Assembly: GCF_900168025.1 (NCBI RefSeq)
Contig: NZ_FUYN01000002.1
Span: forward strand, 150,343-214,342
DNA: 64,000 nucleotides
From: Acetoanaerobium noterae
GTDB lineage: Bacteria > Bacillota > Clostridia > Peptostreptococcales > Filifactoraceae
Direction of reading: 5' to 3'
Shown piece by piece: positions 48,816-58,349 of this stretch (the stretch's first letter is position 1; every line of letters begins with the position of its first letter). A program made the translations under genes and the position numbers. Under the pieces are notes generated by a model that saw only the letters and a list, made by a program, of their open reading frames with translations, did no database searches and was not told the origin of the DNA.

Positions 48816-50024
48816 ATGAAAGTAGCATTAGGATTAATTACAAAATATATAAATGCCGACATTTCTATTTTAGACTTTGTTAAGAACGCCAATAAATTTG
48901 GGCATGAAATCGATGCTCTTATTATCTGCTATTCTCATGGGTATGACAGACCCTTTGTTGAAAAACTAGAAAGAGAATTTCCAAAGACCCATTTAATCAA
49001 GGTAAACCATAGCTATGATATGGAAAGAGACCTTAGAAAAAGAGGAATAAGAGCCAAGGATTTTATGCCTCTTATCTATGCAGAAACCTTGGAAAACTAT
49101 GGACTTTTGCCATATAGCACATATAGAAATACAGTTCTAATCAAAGCAATGCTCTTAGAAATGGACGCATTATTCTTCGTAGATACGGACGTTTATCCCC
49201 TGCTTTTAAAACCAAGTCATAGAAAGTCAAATCTTCCAGATTATATATCACTAAAAGATACCAAAGAACTCGAAGACTATGAACTTGAAGAAATTGATTT
49301 CTTCGAAAGACATTTTAAATATCTGAATCAAAACGATGTAATGGTCACAACTAGCGACTACTCGGGCTATTACATCATTCCACCTATGGAGTATTCATAT
49401 CTAGATGAGTATCTAGGAGGACTTCAAAAGGAATCGGCTATAGATTTTGTAAAGAGCTGTAGTGGAACTGGCTGCATAAATTTTGCTTCTAAGGAAGAAA
49501 AGCCATATAGCACAGATAAGTTCTTAGGTGGAAATATGGCAATAAAGCTCAAAGCATTTAAGGAGCTTCCGCCATTTTTCTCCACTACCTATATGGCAGG
49601 AGATGAGCTTGTACTAACTAGAGGCGAGGATACCCTTATGGGAACATTTGCAAAAAACAATCAGCTAAAAGCTGTGGATATAGATACTTTGATATTTCAC
49701 AACACCTATTCGGATTTTCCGAAAGTGCCTGACATTGTAAACAGTGTGGCTATAAAGGATAGATTCTATTATGCATCTCTAGGCTGGATAGGCAGGAATC
49801 CATTTATGAACTATATAAATGGAAATGACTACAAGGCTCTTTATGAAAAACAAAAAGAATTCCTTGTAAAAAGTAGTGTCCATACAGCTAGATACCTAAA
49901 GGACAGAAGGTTTTTGATTATGCCAACTGCAATAGACAGTGCTATGAAAAGCTTTAACAGGGTATTAGATGAATATGAGCTTTCTATGGAAGGCTTTGAT
50001 CACATCAAAATGAAGCTTATTTAA
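48816..50024 (+). CDS. Putative GT-A-type glycosyltransferase
   Basis: 402 residues. No signal peptide. The N-terminus (MKVALGLITKYINADISILDFV) and FFVDTDVYP (D123-T-D125, a DXD-type nucleotide-sugar/metal motif) suggest a GT-A glycosyltransferase; GGNMAIKLKAF resembles the acceptor-side strand of GT2-like enzymes. Not a clear member of a family I know. First of three co-directional genes (17-nt and 26-nt gaps) flanked by terminators. Substrate unknown. Confidence 0.7.
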   Translation: MKVALGLITKYINADISILDFVKNANKFGHEIDALIICYSHGYDRPFVEKLEREFPKTHLIKVNHSYDMERDLRKRGIRAKDFMPLIYAETLENYGLLPYSTYRNTVLIKAMLLEMDALFFVDTDVYPLLLKPSHRKSNLPDYISLKDTKELEDYELEEIDFFERHFKYLNQNDVMVTTSDYSGYYIIPPMEYSYLDEYLGGLQKESAIDFVKSCSGTGCINFASKEEKPYSTDKFLGGNMAIKLKAFKELPPFFSTTYMAGDELVLTRGEDTLMGTFAKNNQLKAVDIDTLIFHNTYSDFPKVPDIVNSVAIKDRFYYASLGWIGRNPFMNYINGNDYKALYEKQKEFLVKSSVHTARYLKDRRFLIMPTAIDSAMKSFNRVLDEYELSMEGFDHIKMKLI

Positions 50025-50041
50025 AAAGGAGGATTCTAAAA

Positions 50042-51235
50042 ATGAAGGTATTACTTGTAAATCATTTTCCTCTTGAGGGTTCAGGAAGTGGTATTTATAC
50101 CAAGAATATAGCTTCTAAACTTACTGAGCTAGGTCATGAGGTAATGGTGATTCTTCCAGAACATACAAATATCAGTAAGCCTTATATAACCAAGAGCATA
50201 CTGTTTCGAAGCGAAGCAAATAAAGGTGAAAAGGTAGATGCAGAGTTCAATTTCCCTTGCTTTACGACGCATCCTAAAAGCAATAACACCTTTTATCAGC
50301 TTACAGATGAGCAGATGCACCATTATATAGATTTGATGCAGATAGCTATAGATGAAGCTGTAGCTATCTTTAAGCCCGATATCATACATTGTCAGCATCT
50401 GTGGATAGCGCCTTATTGCGCTAGCAAGACAGGAGTTCCCTATGTAGCTACAGCTCACGGGACAGATTTAAAAGGTCTTGTACTCGACTCAAGATATGTG
50501 CCTTATGCCCTTGAAGGAGCTCAAAAATCTAAAAAAATAATAACTATCTCCAAGCAAGTGGATTATGAGGTAGGCGAAAAATACTCAGTCCCTGATTCTC
50601 TTAGAAGACTGATTTTAAATGGATTTGATGAGAGCATATTCAATCTAAAGCCTGTAAGCAGAAAAGAAGTTCTTGCTAGCTTTGGACTGCCTGATGCAAG
50701 GCATGTAGTTTCTTTTGTAGGCAAGCTAGCTCATTTCAAAGGGGTAGACCTACTTCTAAAAGCCGCAAAGATTTACGAGGAAGAAGTGGAAGATGTAATG
50801 ACACTTATTGTAGGTCATGGAGAGCTTTATGATGAGCTTAATAATTTAAGAAGAAGCCTAGGGCTAAAACACGTATATATGCTAGGGCATCAGCATCAAG
50901 AAAAGGTAGCTGATATCTATAACATAGCTGATGTATCGACAGTCCCTTCTAGAAAGGAACCTTTTGGACTTGTGGCTATAGAGGCATTAGCCTGCGGAAC
51001 TCCAGTCGTAGTTACAAATGGAGGCGGACTAGTGGATTTTGTAGATGATACTATAGGAAGCGTAATAGATGAAGAGGACTATGAAGCTCTAGCAAAATCC
51101 ATAATTTCAGAAATAAAAAACCCTGACAAAAAAGCCAAAAGAAAACGAGCTCATGAGTTTGCTATGAAAGAGTTTTCATGGAACAGAGTCATAGATGAAG
51201 TGATTGACGTATATGAGAAGGCTATAAAAGGATAG
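50042..51235 (+). CDS. GT4-family glycosyltransferase
   Basis: 397 residues, GT-B fold. N-terminal half with NHFPLEGSGSGIYTKNIA (nucleotide-loop region) and C-terminal half with SFVGKLAHFKGVDLLLKA, and the GT4 donor-binding signature PSRKEPFGLVAIEALACGTP (E-X7-E). Retaining transferase using a nucleotide sugar; product unknown. AAAAGGAGG precedes the ATG. Middle gene of the cassette. Confidence 0.9.
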   Translation: MKVLLVNHFPLEGSGSGIYTKNIASKLTELGHEVMVILPEHTNISKPYITKSILFRSEANKGEKVDAEFNFPCFTTHPKSNNTFYQLTDEQMHHYIDLMQIAIDEAVAIFKPDIIHCQHLWIAPYCASKTGVPYVATAHGTDLKGLVLDSRYVPYALEGAQKSKKIITISKQVDYEVGEKYSVPDSLRRLILNGFDESIFNLKPVSRKEVLASFGLPDARHVVSFVGKLAHFKGVDLLLKAAKIYEEEVEDVMTLIVGHGELYDELNNLRRSLGLKHVYMLGHQHQEKVADIYNIADVSTVPSRKEPFGLVAIEALACGTPVVVTNGGGLVDFVDDTIGSVIDEEDYEALAKSIISEIKNPDKKAKRKRAHEFAMKEFSWNRVIDEVIDVYEKAIKG

Positions 51236-51261
51236 TAGAATTTTGCGAAAGGAGAACTTCT

Positions 51262-52998
51262 ATGAGACGAGTAATGGTGATACCTGTTTATTATTCTAGA
51301 CCTAAATCAGAAGGGCATCAAGACGGAGACTCGGTATATGACCACCCCACACCTATAGATGAAGATGGTACCTTAAAGCGGACCTTAGAAAGTATTAGAA
51401 TCATTAAAAATCAAGATTTTCAGCTGGTGATATTAGTTTCGCCTACAAGTGAAGAGCTTACAGATAGAGCAAAGGAGAAAGTAAACAAAATTCTATCTGA
51501 AGTGAATCTAGACATTCAGACTTTTATCTTTACTCCTGCAGAGCTTGAAAAAATTAAAGCTCTAGCGGCAGAGCAAGATGTAGACCAGAGCGTTATTAAG
51601 CTTATGAATATAAGAGGGTATGCAAATGTTAGAAACATGTGCATTTATACTGCATATATACTAGGCGCAGAAATGGCTATGCTCATTGATGACGATGAGC
51701 TATTTGAAAAAGAGGATTTTGTGGATTTGGCATCTCAGTATATAGGTGGAAGGCTTTACGGAAAGACTATAGATGGAGTAGCTGGATACTATCTCAACAA
51801 ATATGGCAATTACTATGATGATGTAGATATAGAGCCATGGATGACTTACTGGGATAGATTTGGTTTTAAAGGAAAAGCCTTTGATAAAATAATCGGGCAA
51901 GAGCCTAGAATAAAGCTTACTCCGTTTGCATTTGGTGGAGCAATGATAATTCATAGAAATCTTTTTAAAACAGTGCCATTTGATCCGAATGTAACTAGAG
52001 GAGAGGATATAGATTATCTTATAAATGCAAAGATGTTTGGCTTTCACTTTTTCTTAGATAGAGAGCTTTCTATCAAGCATTTGCCACCTAAGAAAACTCA
52101 TCCAGTTTGGAAGAGATTTAGAGAGGACATATACAGATTCCTCTATGAAAAAGCCAAGATAGATTCACAAAGAGACCTTCCGAATATGAACAAGGTAACG
52201 AGTCACGATTTTGACCCATATCCAGGAAATTTCCTTACAAATGAACTAGAGGATATGATATTTAAAGCAAATATCATGTTGGCTATGGATTATCTTAGCA
52301 ATGGAGATATAGAATCAGCAAAGCAAACTATGAACAATATCTATCTTTCAAAATACGATGCTATGCCAAAATTCAATGTTTTTGATGCCTTTATAGAACT
52401 TCAAAAAGACTGGAAAAGTCTGTTGAGTTTTACAAAGCAGTACATGATTGATATAAGAGCTATTATGGATATGGCAGAGTTTGGTTATGTCAAAAAATAC
52501 GATAAAAAATCTGAGCTGGTATCTATGTCTAGAGATGAGATGGAAATTATTCTTAAATCCATGGATTTCTTTAATAATTTAGAAGAAGATGAAATAGATA
52601 CCCTTGCGGCAATAGCAAAAATGAAGGAATATCCTGAAAATACTTTCATAGGCAAGGCCAATGAAAAAGTTGTCAGAATGAGAATAATATATAAAGGTGT
52701 GGTTAGGATTCAGAAGGAAACCTTGTCAGGAGATTCTGTAGACCTTGCTATACTTGAAAAGGGAGATTATTTTGGAGAGAGCTTTGATAAGAACTTCACT
52801 TCCTATGTGGATATAATAGCTGAAGAGGATTGCGAGCTTATAGAAATAGAGCATGCGGACCTTGTGAGCCTCATAGAGTCTCAGCCAATGCTAGGTATTA
52901 GAATACTTCAGATGCTAAATGCGAAGCTATCGCTCAAGCTAAAAACTTTAAATGAACGCTATACCTTGCTTTCGGATAGAGGAAGTAGTATATATTAA
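51262..52998 (+). CDS. Glycosyltransferase fused to a cyclic-nucleotide-binding-type domain
   Basis: 578 residues. The N-terminal ~330 residues look like a GT-A/GT2 enzyme: MLIDDDELFE (D143-D145) as metal/nucleotide motif, FAFGGAMIIHRNLF and TRGEDIDYL as acceptor/catalytic strand. A helical linker (about 340-430) leads to a CRP-like domain (about 435-565; FFNNLEEDEIDTLA, then YFGES about 503-507). The phosphate-binding cassette lacks its usual Arg (reads FTSYVD), so cAMP or cGMP binding is doubtful; another ligand or a structural role is possible. The fusion is unusual. Last gene of the cassette, before a terminator. Confidence 0.78.
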   Translation: MRRVMVIPVYYSRPKSEGHQDGDSVYDHPTPIDEDGTLKRTLESIRIIKNQDFQLVILVSPTSEELTDRAKEKVNKILSEVNLDIQTFIFTPAELEKIKALAAEQDVDQSVIKLMNIRGYANVRNMCIYTAYILGAEMAMLIDDDELFEKEDFVDLASQYIGGRLYGKTIDGVAGYYLNKYGNYYDDVDIEPWMTYWDRFGFKGKAFDKIIGQEPRIKLTPFAFGGAMIIHRNLFKTVPFDPNVTRGEDIDYLINAKMFGFHFFLDRELSIKHLPPKKTHPVWKRFREDIYRFLYEKAKIDSQRDLPNMNKVTSHDFDPYPGNFLTNELEDMIFKANIMLAMDYLSNGDIESAKQTMNNIYLSKYDAMPKFNVFDAFIELQKDWKSLLSFTKQYMIDIRAIMDMAEFGYVKKYDKKSELVSMSRDEMEIILKSMDFFNNLEEDEIDTLAAIAKMKEYPENTFIGKANEKVVRMRIIYKGVVRIQKETLSGDSVDLAILEKGDYFGESFDKNFTSYVDIIAEEDCELIEIEHADLVSLIESQPMLGIRILQMLNAKLSLKLKTLNERYTLLSDRGSSIY

Positions 52999-53024
52999 AA
53001 AAGATGGGCTTAGCCCATCTTTTC
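52999..53024. terminator. Terminator after the glycosyltransferase cassette
   Basis: AAAAGATGGGCT / AGCCCATCTTTT near-perfect palindrome starting at the stop codon. Confidence 0.8.
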
Positions 53025-53108
53025 TAATATATAGAATATAACACTATTAAGCTTGAATTTACTATATTTAAGCTATAAATGCTTTAATTAGTAATAGATA
53101 GCTTTTAA

Positions 53109-54605
53109 TTAATAGCTAGATTTTTTGAAGAAATGATAAAGGAGAGAAACCCCAGCACCAGTTCCACCGTATGGGCATAGGCTACTTGCTTTGTCTGTCC
53201 ATGAAGGCCCTGCTATATCTAAGTGAACCCAAGGAAGCCCACTTGTAAACTCTTCTAAAAATAGGGAAGCTGTAATAGTACCAGCTGGTCTTCCAGGAGA
53301 GTTTTTAAGGTCAGCAACTTCAGATTTAAGCATTTTTTTGTATTCCTTTTCAAGAGGAAGTCTCCAGATTTTTTCGCTTGCTAGCTTTGATGCGGTGTCA
53401 AACTGGGCAAACATATCGTCATCAGAAGAAAGTGTAGCTATTACTTTTTCTCCAAGTGCAACTATAGCTGCTCCCGTAAGCGTAGCTATGTCTATGAGCT
53501 TAGTCGCTTTTTCCTCTTTTACAGCATAAGTCAATGCATCAGCAAGAGTAAGTCTTCCTTCTGCATCTGTATTAGTGATTTCTATATATTTTCCAGCCAT
53601 AGAGCCTATTATGTCTCCTGGTTTGTATGCATGACCAGAAATCATATTTTCACAGCTTGCAACTACTGCTGTAACGTTAATTTTTAATTTCTGAGAAGCT
53701 ACCATTATCATAGCACCTATAACTGCAGCAGCTCCGCCCATATCTGATTTCATAGTGTGCATTCCATCAGTAGGCTTGATTGAGTAACCACCACTGTCAT
53801 AAGTCAGACCCTTGCCTATAAGACCGTAGATTTCAGGGTCGTTAGGGTTGCCGTGGTACTTCATAGTGATGAGCTTCATTGGCGCAGCTGAGCCTTTGCC
53901 AACAGAAAGAAAGGCTTGCATATCCAGCGCCTTTATATCTGCTTCGTCCATCACCTTAACATCAAATCCATATTCCTTGCCGTATTTTTGAGCTTCTTCA
54001 GCAAGCATAGTAGGAGTCATGATATTGGCAGGTTCATTTACTAGAGCTCTTGCCACACAGATGCTTTGACCTTCCATTACACCTTCGTCTAGAGCTTTTT
54101 CTAAAATACTCATATCCTCATCAGGACCAACTAGAATATTTACTTCTAGTATATCTACACTGTCTTCTTTAGGAGCTTTGTAGTCTCCAAAGTCATAATT
54201 TGAAAGTATGGTGTACTTGGCAACTAGGCTCACCATTTCCTTAGAAGAGGTACTGCAGGAATTGAAAATCTGGTGAATTTCTATAACCTTTGATTTTAAT
54301 TGTTTAGCTTTTCTTATAGCTGAGCTTATAGCTAGCTTTACTGTTTCTTGGTCTATGCACTGGTCATCGCCAAGGCCTACCAAAATTATGTTTCGAGGGT
54401 TTTCTTCTCTTGCAAGTCTAAAGGATTCTATCTGTTCTTTTTTTCCTGTAAATATCTTGTCCTTAACTAGATAGCTAATCATAGCCTCGACATCTGAATC
54501 TAAATAGAGCAGACCTTCTGATATTTCTATTCCCTCAGTAAATGGGATTATAGCTGTATCACAAAGTACAGTGGATTCGCCGTGCTTGGAAATTCTAATA
54601 TCCAT
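53109..54605 (-). CDS. pepA: Leucyl aminopeptidase (M17)
   Basis: 498 residues. Two-metal cytosolic aminopeptidase. Signature NTDAEGRLTLADAL plus KGLTYDSGGYSIKP and KSDMGGAAAV carry metal ligands and catalytic Lys. N-terminal regulatory domain is present and length is normal. ATG 54605 with TAGGAGGGG upstream is preferred over the frame start at 54653. Single gene. Fits an amino-acid-using anaerobe, but peptidase housekeeping suffices. Confidence 0.95.
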   Translation of the reverse strand: MDIRISKHGESTVLCDTAIIPFTEGIEISEGLLYLDSDVEAMISYLVKDKIFTGKKEQIESFRLAREENPRNIILVGLGDDQCIDQETVKLAISSAIRKAKQLKSKVIEIHQIFNSCSTSSKEMVSLVAKYTILSNYDFGDYKAPKEDSVDILEVNILVGPDEDMSILEKALDEGVMEGQSICVARALVNEPANIMTPTMLAEEAQKYGKEYGFDVKVMDEADIKALDMQAFLSVGKGSAAPMKLITMKYHGNPNDPEIYGLIGKGLTYDSGGYSIKPTDGMHTMKSDMGGAAAVIGAMIMVASQKLKINVTAVVASCENMISGHAYKPGDIIGSMAGKYIEITNTDAEGRLTLADALTYAVKEEKATKLIDIATLTGAAIVALGEKVIATLSSDDDMFAQFDTASKLASEKIWRLPLEKEYKKMLKSEVADLKNSPGRPAGTITASLFLEEFTSGLPWVHLDIAGPSWTDKASSLCPYGGTGAGVSLLYHFFKKSSY

Positions 54606-54785
54606 AGTTTCCCCTCCTAATAATATAAGTAATACATATAATGTGTTTTTCACATACCTAAATTATACCCCAAGAAACAATCACCCACCACAAAGATTAA
54701 TATAATAAAAATTAAAAATGTTAAATTTTAGAAACTAATGGGTAGTAATATATAGGAGTCTAAAATTTTGAAAGGAGCAATACAA

Positions 54786-55364
54786 ATGAAACTAATGAAA
54801 AGAGACGAAAAAGCTGGTGCACTGAGAAAACAGGATATGATACCAGGGGTAGTTTATGGACATGGAATCGATGCAATTAGCGTTAAAGTTCCAAGGAAAG
54901 AGTTTGTAAAATCCTATGAGAAATTCAGACAGACAAAAACCTTCAATTGTGAGATAGATCAAAGTCCTCATCAAGTGTATATCAAAGATGTTCAAAGAGA
55001 TGTACTTAATCCAGAAAAAATTACTCACTTTGATCTTTTAAAAGTATCAGCATCTGACAAAATCCATACCAGATTGCCGATAGTTCTTTTAGGAAGAGAG
55101 AATATCGAAAGACAAGGGCTGATTGTCCAGCAGAGTTTAAATGATATAGATGTAAAATACCAAGTAGGAAAAGGACTTGAGTCTATAGAGGTCGATATTG
55201 CTGATTTTAAAGATGGGGATACTCTTAAGGTATCAGATGTTAAAGTGCCAGATTATGTAGATGTTTTAGAGGATATGGATATGCTGGTTGCATCTATAGC
55301 TCATCCTAGAGTAGAAGCAGAGCCTGTAGAGGGTGAAGCAGCAGAAGTACCTCTAGTAGAGTAA
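54786..55364 (+). CDS. rplY: 50S ribosomal protein L25/general stress protein Ctc
   Basis: 192 residues of the two-domain TL5/CTC form: 5S-rRNA-binding beta-barrel domain (about 1-90; GVVYGHG, ITHFDLLKV) and a second beta-rich domain (about 95-180) ending in an acidic tail. ATG 54786 after GAAAGGAG is preferred over TTG 54768. In Bacillus ctc is stress-induced; no sigma-B-type promoter was recognised here. Confidence 0.92.
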   Translation: MKLMKRDEKAGALRKQDMIPGVVYGHGIDAISVKVPRKEFVKSYEKFRQTKTFNCEIDQSPHQVYIKDVQRDVLNPEKITHFDLLKVSASDKIHTRLPIVLLGRENIERQGLIVQQSLNDIDVKYQVGKGLESIEVDIADFKDGDTLKVSDVKVPDYVDVLEDMDMLVASIAHPRVEAEPVEGEAAEVPLVE

Positions 55365-55443
55365 TAGTAAAATAATAAACTAATCCACTAGAGTAATGCG
55401 GATTGCTCTTGGAATTTAGAAATCTTATATTATGTACAAAACT

Positions 55444-55469
55444 AAAGCGAGCCGTTTGGCTCGCTTTTT
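55444..55469 (+). terminator. Intrinsic terminator after ctc
   Basis: AAAGCGAGCC-GTTT-GGCTCGCTTT with five T. Confidence 0.85.
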
Positions 55470-55481
55470 AAATGCATTTAT

Positions 55482-56504
55482 TTAGTCAACCTTTACTACC
55501 CAGCCTTCTGGGCCCTCAACGTCTCCGAATTGGATGCCGTAAAGAGTATCATATAATTTTTTAGTCACAGGACCTACTTCAGTTTCACTGTGGAATACAT
55601 GAAGCTTGCCATTGTGTGAGATGCCTCCGATTGGAGTGATAACAGCTGCAGTACCACAAGCACCAGCCTCTTTGAACTCATCTATATTGTCGATTAAGCA
55701 ATCTCTTTCTTCTACTTCCATACCTAGATATTCCTTAGCAATGTGTAGCAGAGAATATTTAGTGATACTTGGAAGAATAGATGGAGATATAGGAGTTACA
55801 AACTTATCGTCTTTAGTTATACCAAAGAAGTTAGCAGCGCCTACCTCTTCTATTTTAGTATGAGTAGCTGGATCTAGGTAGATACAGTCAGCAAAGCCTG
55901 CTTTTACAGCTAGTTCATGAGGATAAAGGCTTCCTGCATAGTTTCCACCAACTTTTGCTGCGCCAGTTCCATAAGGAGCTGCACGGTCATACTCAGAAGT
56001 AATAAAGTTTACAGGAGTCATTCCACCCTTGAAGTATGGACCAACTGGCATACAGAAAATACAGAAGATATATTCTGGAGCTGGCTTAACACCTATGTTG
56101 TCGCCTACACCGATTAGGAAAGGACGTAGATACATAGTAGCGCCGCTTCCGTATGGAGGCATAAATCTTTCATTAGCCTTTACAACCTTTTTACAGGCAT
56201 CTACGAATCTCTCTACAGGAAACTCAGGCATCATGATACGATTACAGCTTTTAATCATACGCTTAGCATTTTCGTCTGGTCTGAATAATTGAATCTCACC
56301 GTTTTTTGTTCTATATGCTTTTAAGCCTTCAAATGTTTGCTGTCCGTAATGTAATGCTGCAGCAGACTGGCTGATAGTTAGAGTATTTTCTTCTATAAGC
56401 TTACCCTCGTCCCATTGGCCGTCCTTGTAGTATGATATGTAGCTAAAGTCAGTTTTCATGTAGCTAAAACCTAGTTTGCCCCAATCTATGTTCTCAATTT
56501 GCAT
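55482..56504 (-). CDS. ilvE: Branched-chain amino acid aminotransferase
   Basis: 340 residues, fold-type IV PLP enzyme. The PLP lysine lies in [32 protein letters not shown] and [12 protein letters not shown] are conserved. Interconverts Leu/Ile/Val and their 2-keto acids; could serve biosynthesis or Stickland-type degradation. GAAGGGAT before the ATG. Single gene. Confidence 0.94.
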   Translation of the reverse strand: MQIENIDWGKLGFSYMKTDFSYISYYKDGQWDEGKLIEENTLTISQSAAALHYGQQTFEGLKAYRTKNGEIQLFRPDENAKRMIKSCNRIMMPEFPVERFVDACKKVVKANERFMPPYGSGATMYLRPFLIGVGDNIGVKPAPEYIFCIFCMPVGPYFKGGMTPVNFITSEYDRAAPYGTGAAKVGGNYAGSLYPHELAVKAGFADCIYLDPATHTKIEEVGAANFFGITKDDKFVTPISPSILPSITKYSLLHIAKEYLGMEVEERDCLIDNIDEFKEAGACGTAAVITPIGGISHNGKLHVFHSETEVGPVTKKLYDTLYGIQFGDVEGPEGWVVKVD

Positions 56505-56625
56505 AGATTATCCCTCCTTCAAATTTAATATCATTAAATATATTATAGCATAGAAAAAACGTTTGCCTAAAGATTAGAATATTCAAAATAATTAGAAATA
56601 CAATTTCCTAAAGTTTTTTCAATCA

Positions 56626-56667
56626 AAAAAGAGATTGTCTCGTATTTTAAAGACAATCCCTTATAAG
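56626..56667 (-). terminator. Terminator for the NADH oxidase gene
   Basis: Minus strand GGGATTGTCT / AGACAATCTC stem followed by TTTTTT. Confidence 0.75.
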
Positions 56668-56733
56668 ATAATGGTAAAACTTTAGATTATAAAACCAAGC
56701 TAAAGCTTTATTTGATTACTAAAGTTGATTTTA

Positions 56734-58068
56734 TTATTTTGCTGATATAGCTGCCATAGTTATATAGTTATATGGCTTGTTAAAGTGAGGAAGGAAGAAA
56801 ATGTCAGTAAGAGCAAGCTTATCGATAGTCACTTTTTCCTGAATAGCAAGTGAGAACATATGGATACCCATAGACATATCATAAGTTGATGCCATCTGAG
56901 CACCTATTATAACTCTTGTGTTTTTATCATATACTATTCTGATTTTTACTGATGGATTTTCTGACTCTATAAACTCTGGTTTTTGAAGGTCATCGTAATC
57001 AGTAGCTAGAGCATCGATTCCTAGTGACTTTGCTTTTGCAAGAGTAAGTCCAGTAGATACCATTTTTAAATCGTAGATGCATATGCCGTTTGAGCCTTGA
57101 ACACCAGCAGATTCTAAAGCAGTGCCTCCTGCATTGTGAGCAGCAACTATACCTGAACGTACAGCATTTGTTGCTAGAGCTATATAGTTAGTATCTTGGA
57201 TGCTGTTGTCGTAAACAGTAGCGCAGTCACCTATAGCGTAAACGTCCTTGATGCTTGTTTCTTGATTTTTATTTACAACATAGGCACCATTTCTAAATAG
57301 CTCAAGCTTGTCTTTTCCTAGCTCGTTATTTGGTCTAAAGCCTATAGAAAGAACTACCATATCTGCTTTATGAGTGCCTTTATCAGTAACTACCTCTTTA
57401 ACCTTTGTATCGCCCTTTAGCTCAAGCACTTTTTCTCCAAAAGCAAGTTTAATACCGTGGTCTTTTAGGTTCTGCTTCATAAGCTCAGTAAATTCTTCAT
57501 CGTAATATGCAGGAAGACAAGTATCTGCGATATCTATTAGAGTAACATTTTTTCCATGTCTTTCAAAAGCTTCAGCAAGCTCTACGCCTATATATCCAGC
57601 GCCTACTACTACGACATCCTTTATATCTTCTGTTTTAAGTTTTTGGATTACCTCGTCAGCGTGTTGGTACAGCTTTACTTTTTGAACATTTTCTAAATCT
57701 CTGCCAGGGATATCTGGGATGATAGGCATAGAACCAGTTGCTAAGATAATTTTATCGTAGCTTTCTTCTACCTTAGAGCCGTCTTTTAGGGTAGCGTAAA
57801 CTATTTTTTTATCAAAGTCGATGCTTTCAACTGGAGCTTCCATGTGAACTACAGCACCTTGAGCTTCTAACTTTTCTTTGTTTGAATAAAATAAGCCTTC
57901 AGCTCCAGCTATCTGCTCGCCTATCCAAAGAGCCATACCACAACCTAAAAAGCTTATATTTGAATTGGCATCAAATATAGTTACCTTGGCATCCTTGTAG
58001 TTCCCCATAATAGTGTTAGCAGCAGCAGTTCCAGCGTGATTAGCACCTACGATTACGATTTTGTTCAT
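56734..58068 (-). CDS. NADH oxidase / CoA-disulfide reductase family flavoprotein
   Basis: 444 residues. FAD- and NAD(P)H-dependent pyridine nucleotide disulfide oxidoreductase with a single redox Cys (C43 in [10 protein letters not shown]). The [12 protein letters not shown] form resembles water-forming NADH oxidase more than CoA-disulfide reductase. FAD motif [15 protein letters not shown] motif [15 protein letters not shown], and [11 protein letters not shown] are present. Likely detoxifies oxygen in this anaerobe. Own transcript; AGGAGAG before the ATG. Confidence 0.9.
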   Translation of the reverse strand: MNKIVIVGANHAGTAAANTIMGNYKDAKVTIFDANSNISFLGCGMALWIGEQIAGAEGLFYSNKEKLEAQGAVVHMEAPVESIDFDKKIVYATLKDGSKVEESYDKIILATGSMPIIPDIPGRDLENVQKVKLYQHADEVIQKLKTEDIKDVVVVGAGYIGVELAEAFERHGKNVTLIDIADTCLPAYYDEEFTELMKQNLKDHGIKLAFGEKVLELKGDTKVKEVVTDKGTHKADMVVLSIGFRPNNELGKDKLELFRNGAYVVNKNQETSIKDVYAIGDCATVYDNSIQDTNYIALATNAVRSGIVAAHNAGGTALESAGVQGSNGICIYDLKMVSTGLTLAKAKSLGIDALATDYDDLQKPEFIESENPSVKIRIVYDKNTRVIIGAQMASTYDMSMGIHMFSLAIQEKVTIDKLALTDIFFLPHFNKPYNYITMAAISAK

Positions 58069-58349
58069 GTTAACTCTCCTCTCAAATTAAAAACAATTAA
58101 GAATTAAAATTAGTTAAAACTAAAGTTAAAAATGATTATATTTTAAAATTAAAAAGTATACTAAAACAGTATTGATTACAATTTGAATTTATTATATCAC
58201 TGGTTAAAAAAATAGCAATAGGTTTTTAAAAAAATTTTAAAAAATATCCAAAAATGGTATAATCTAGAGTTGAATGAGGAATTTATGGGTATAAAATATA
58301 TTCAGTTAAAAATTTATAAATTGATATGAAACAATGGAGATGAAACTTG

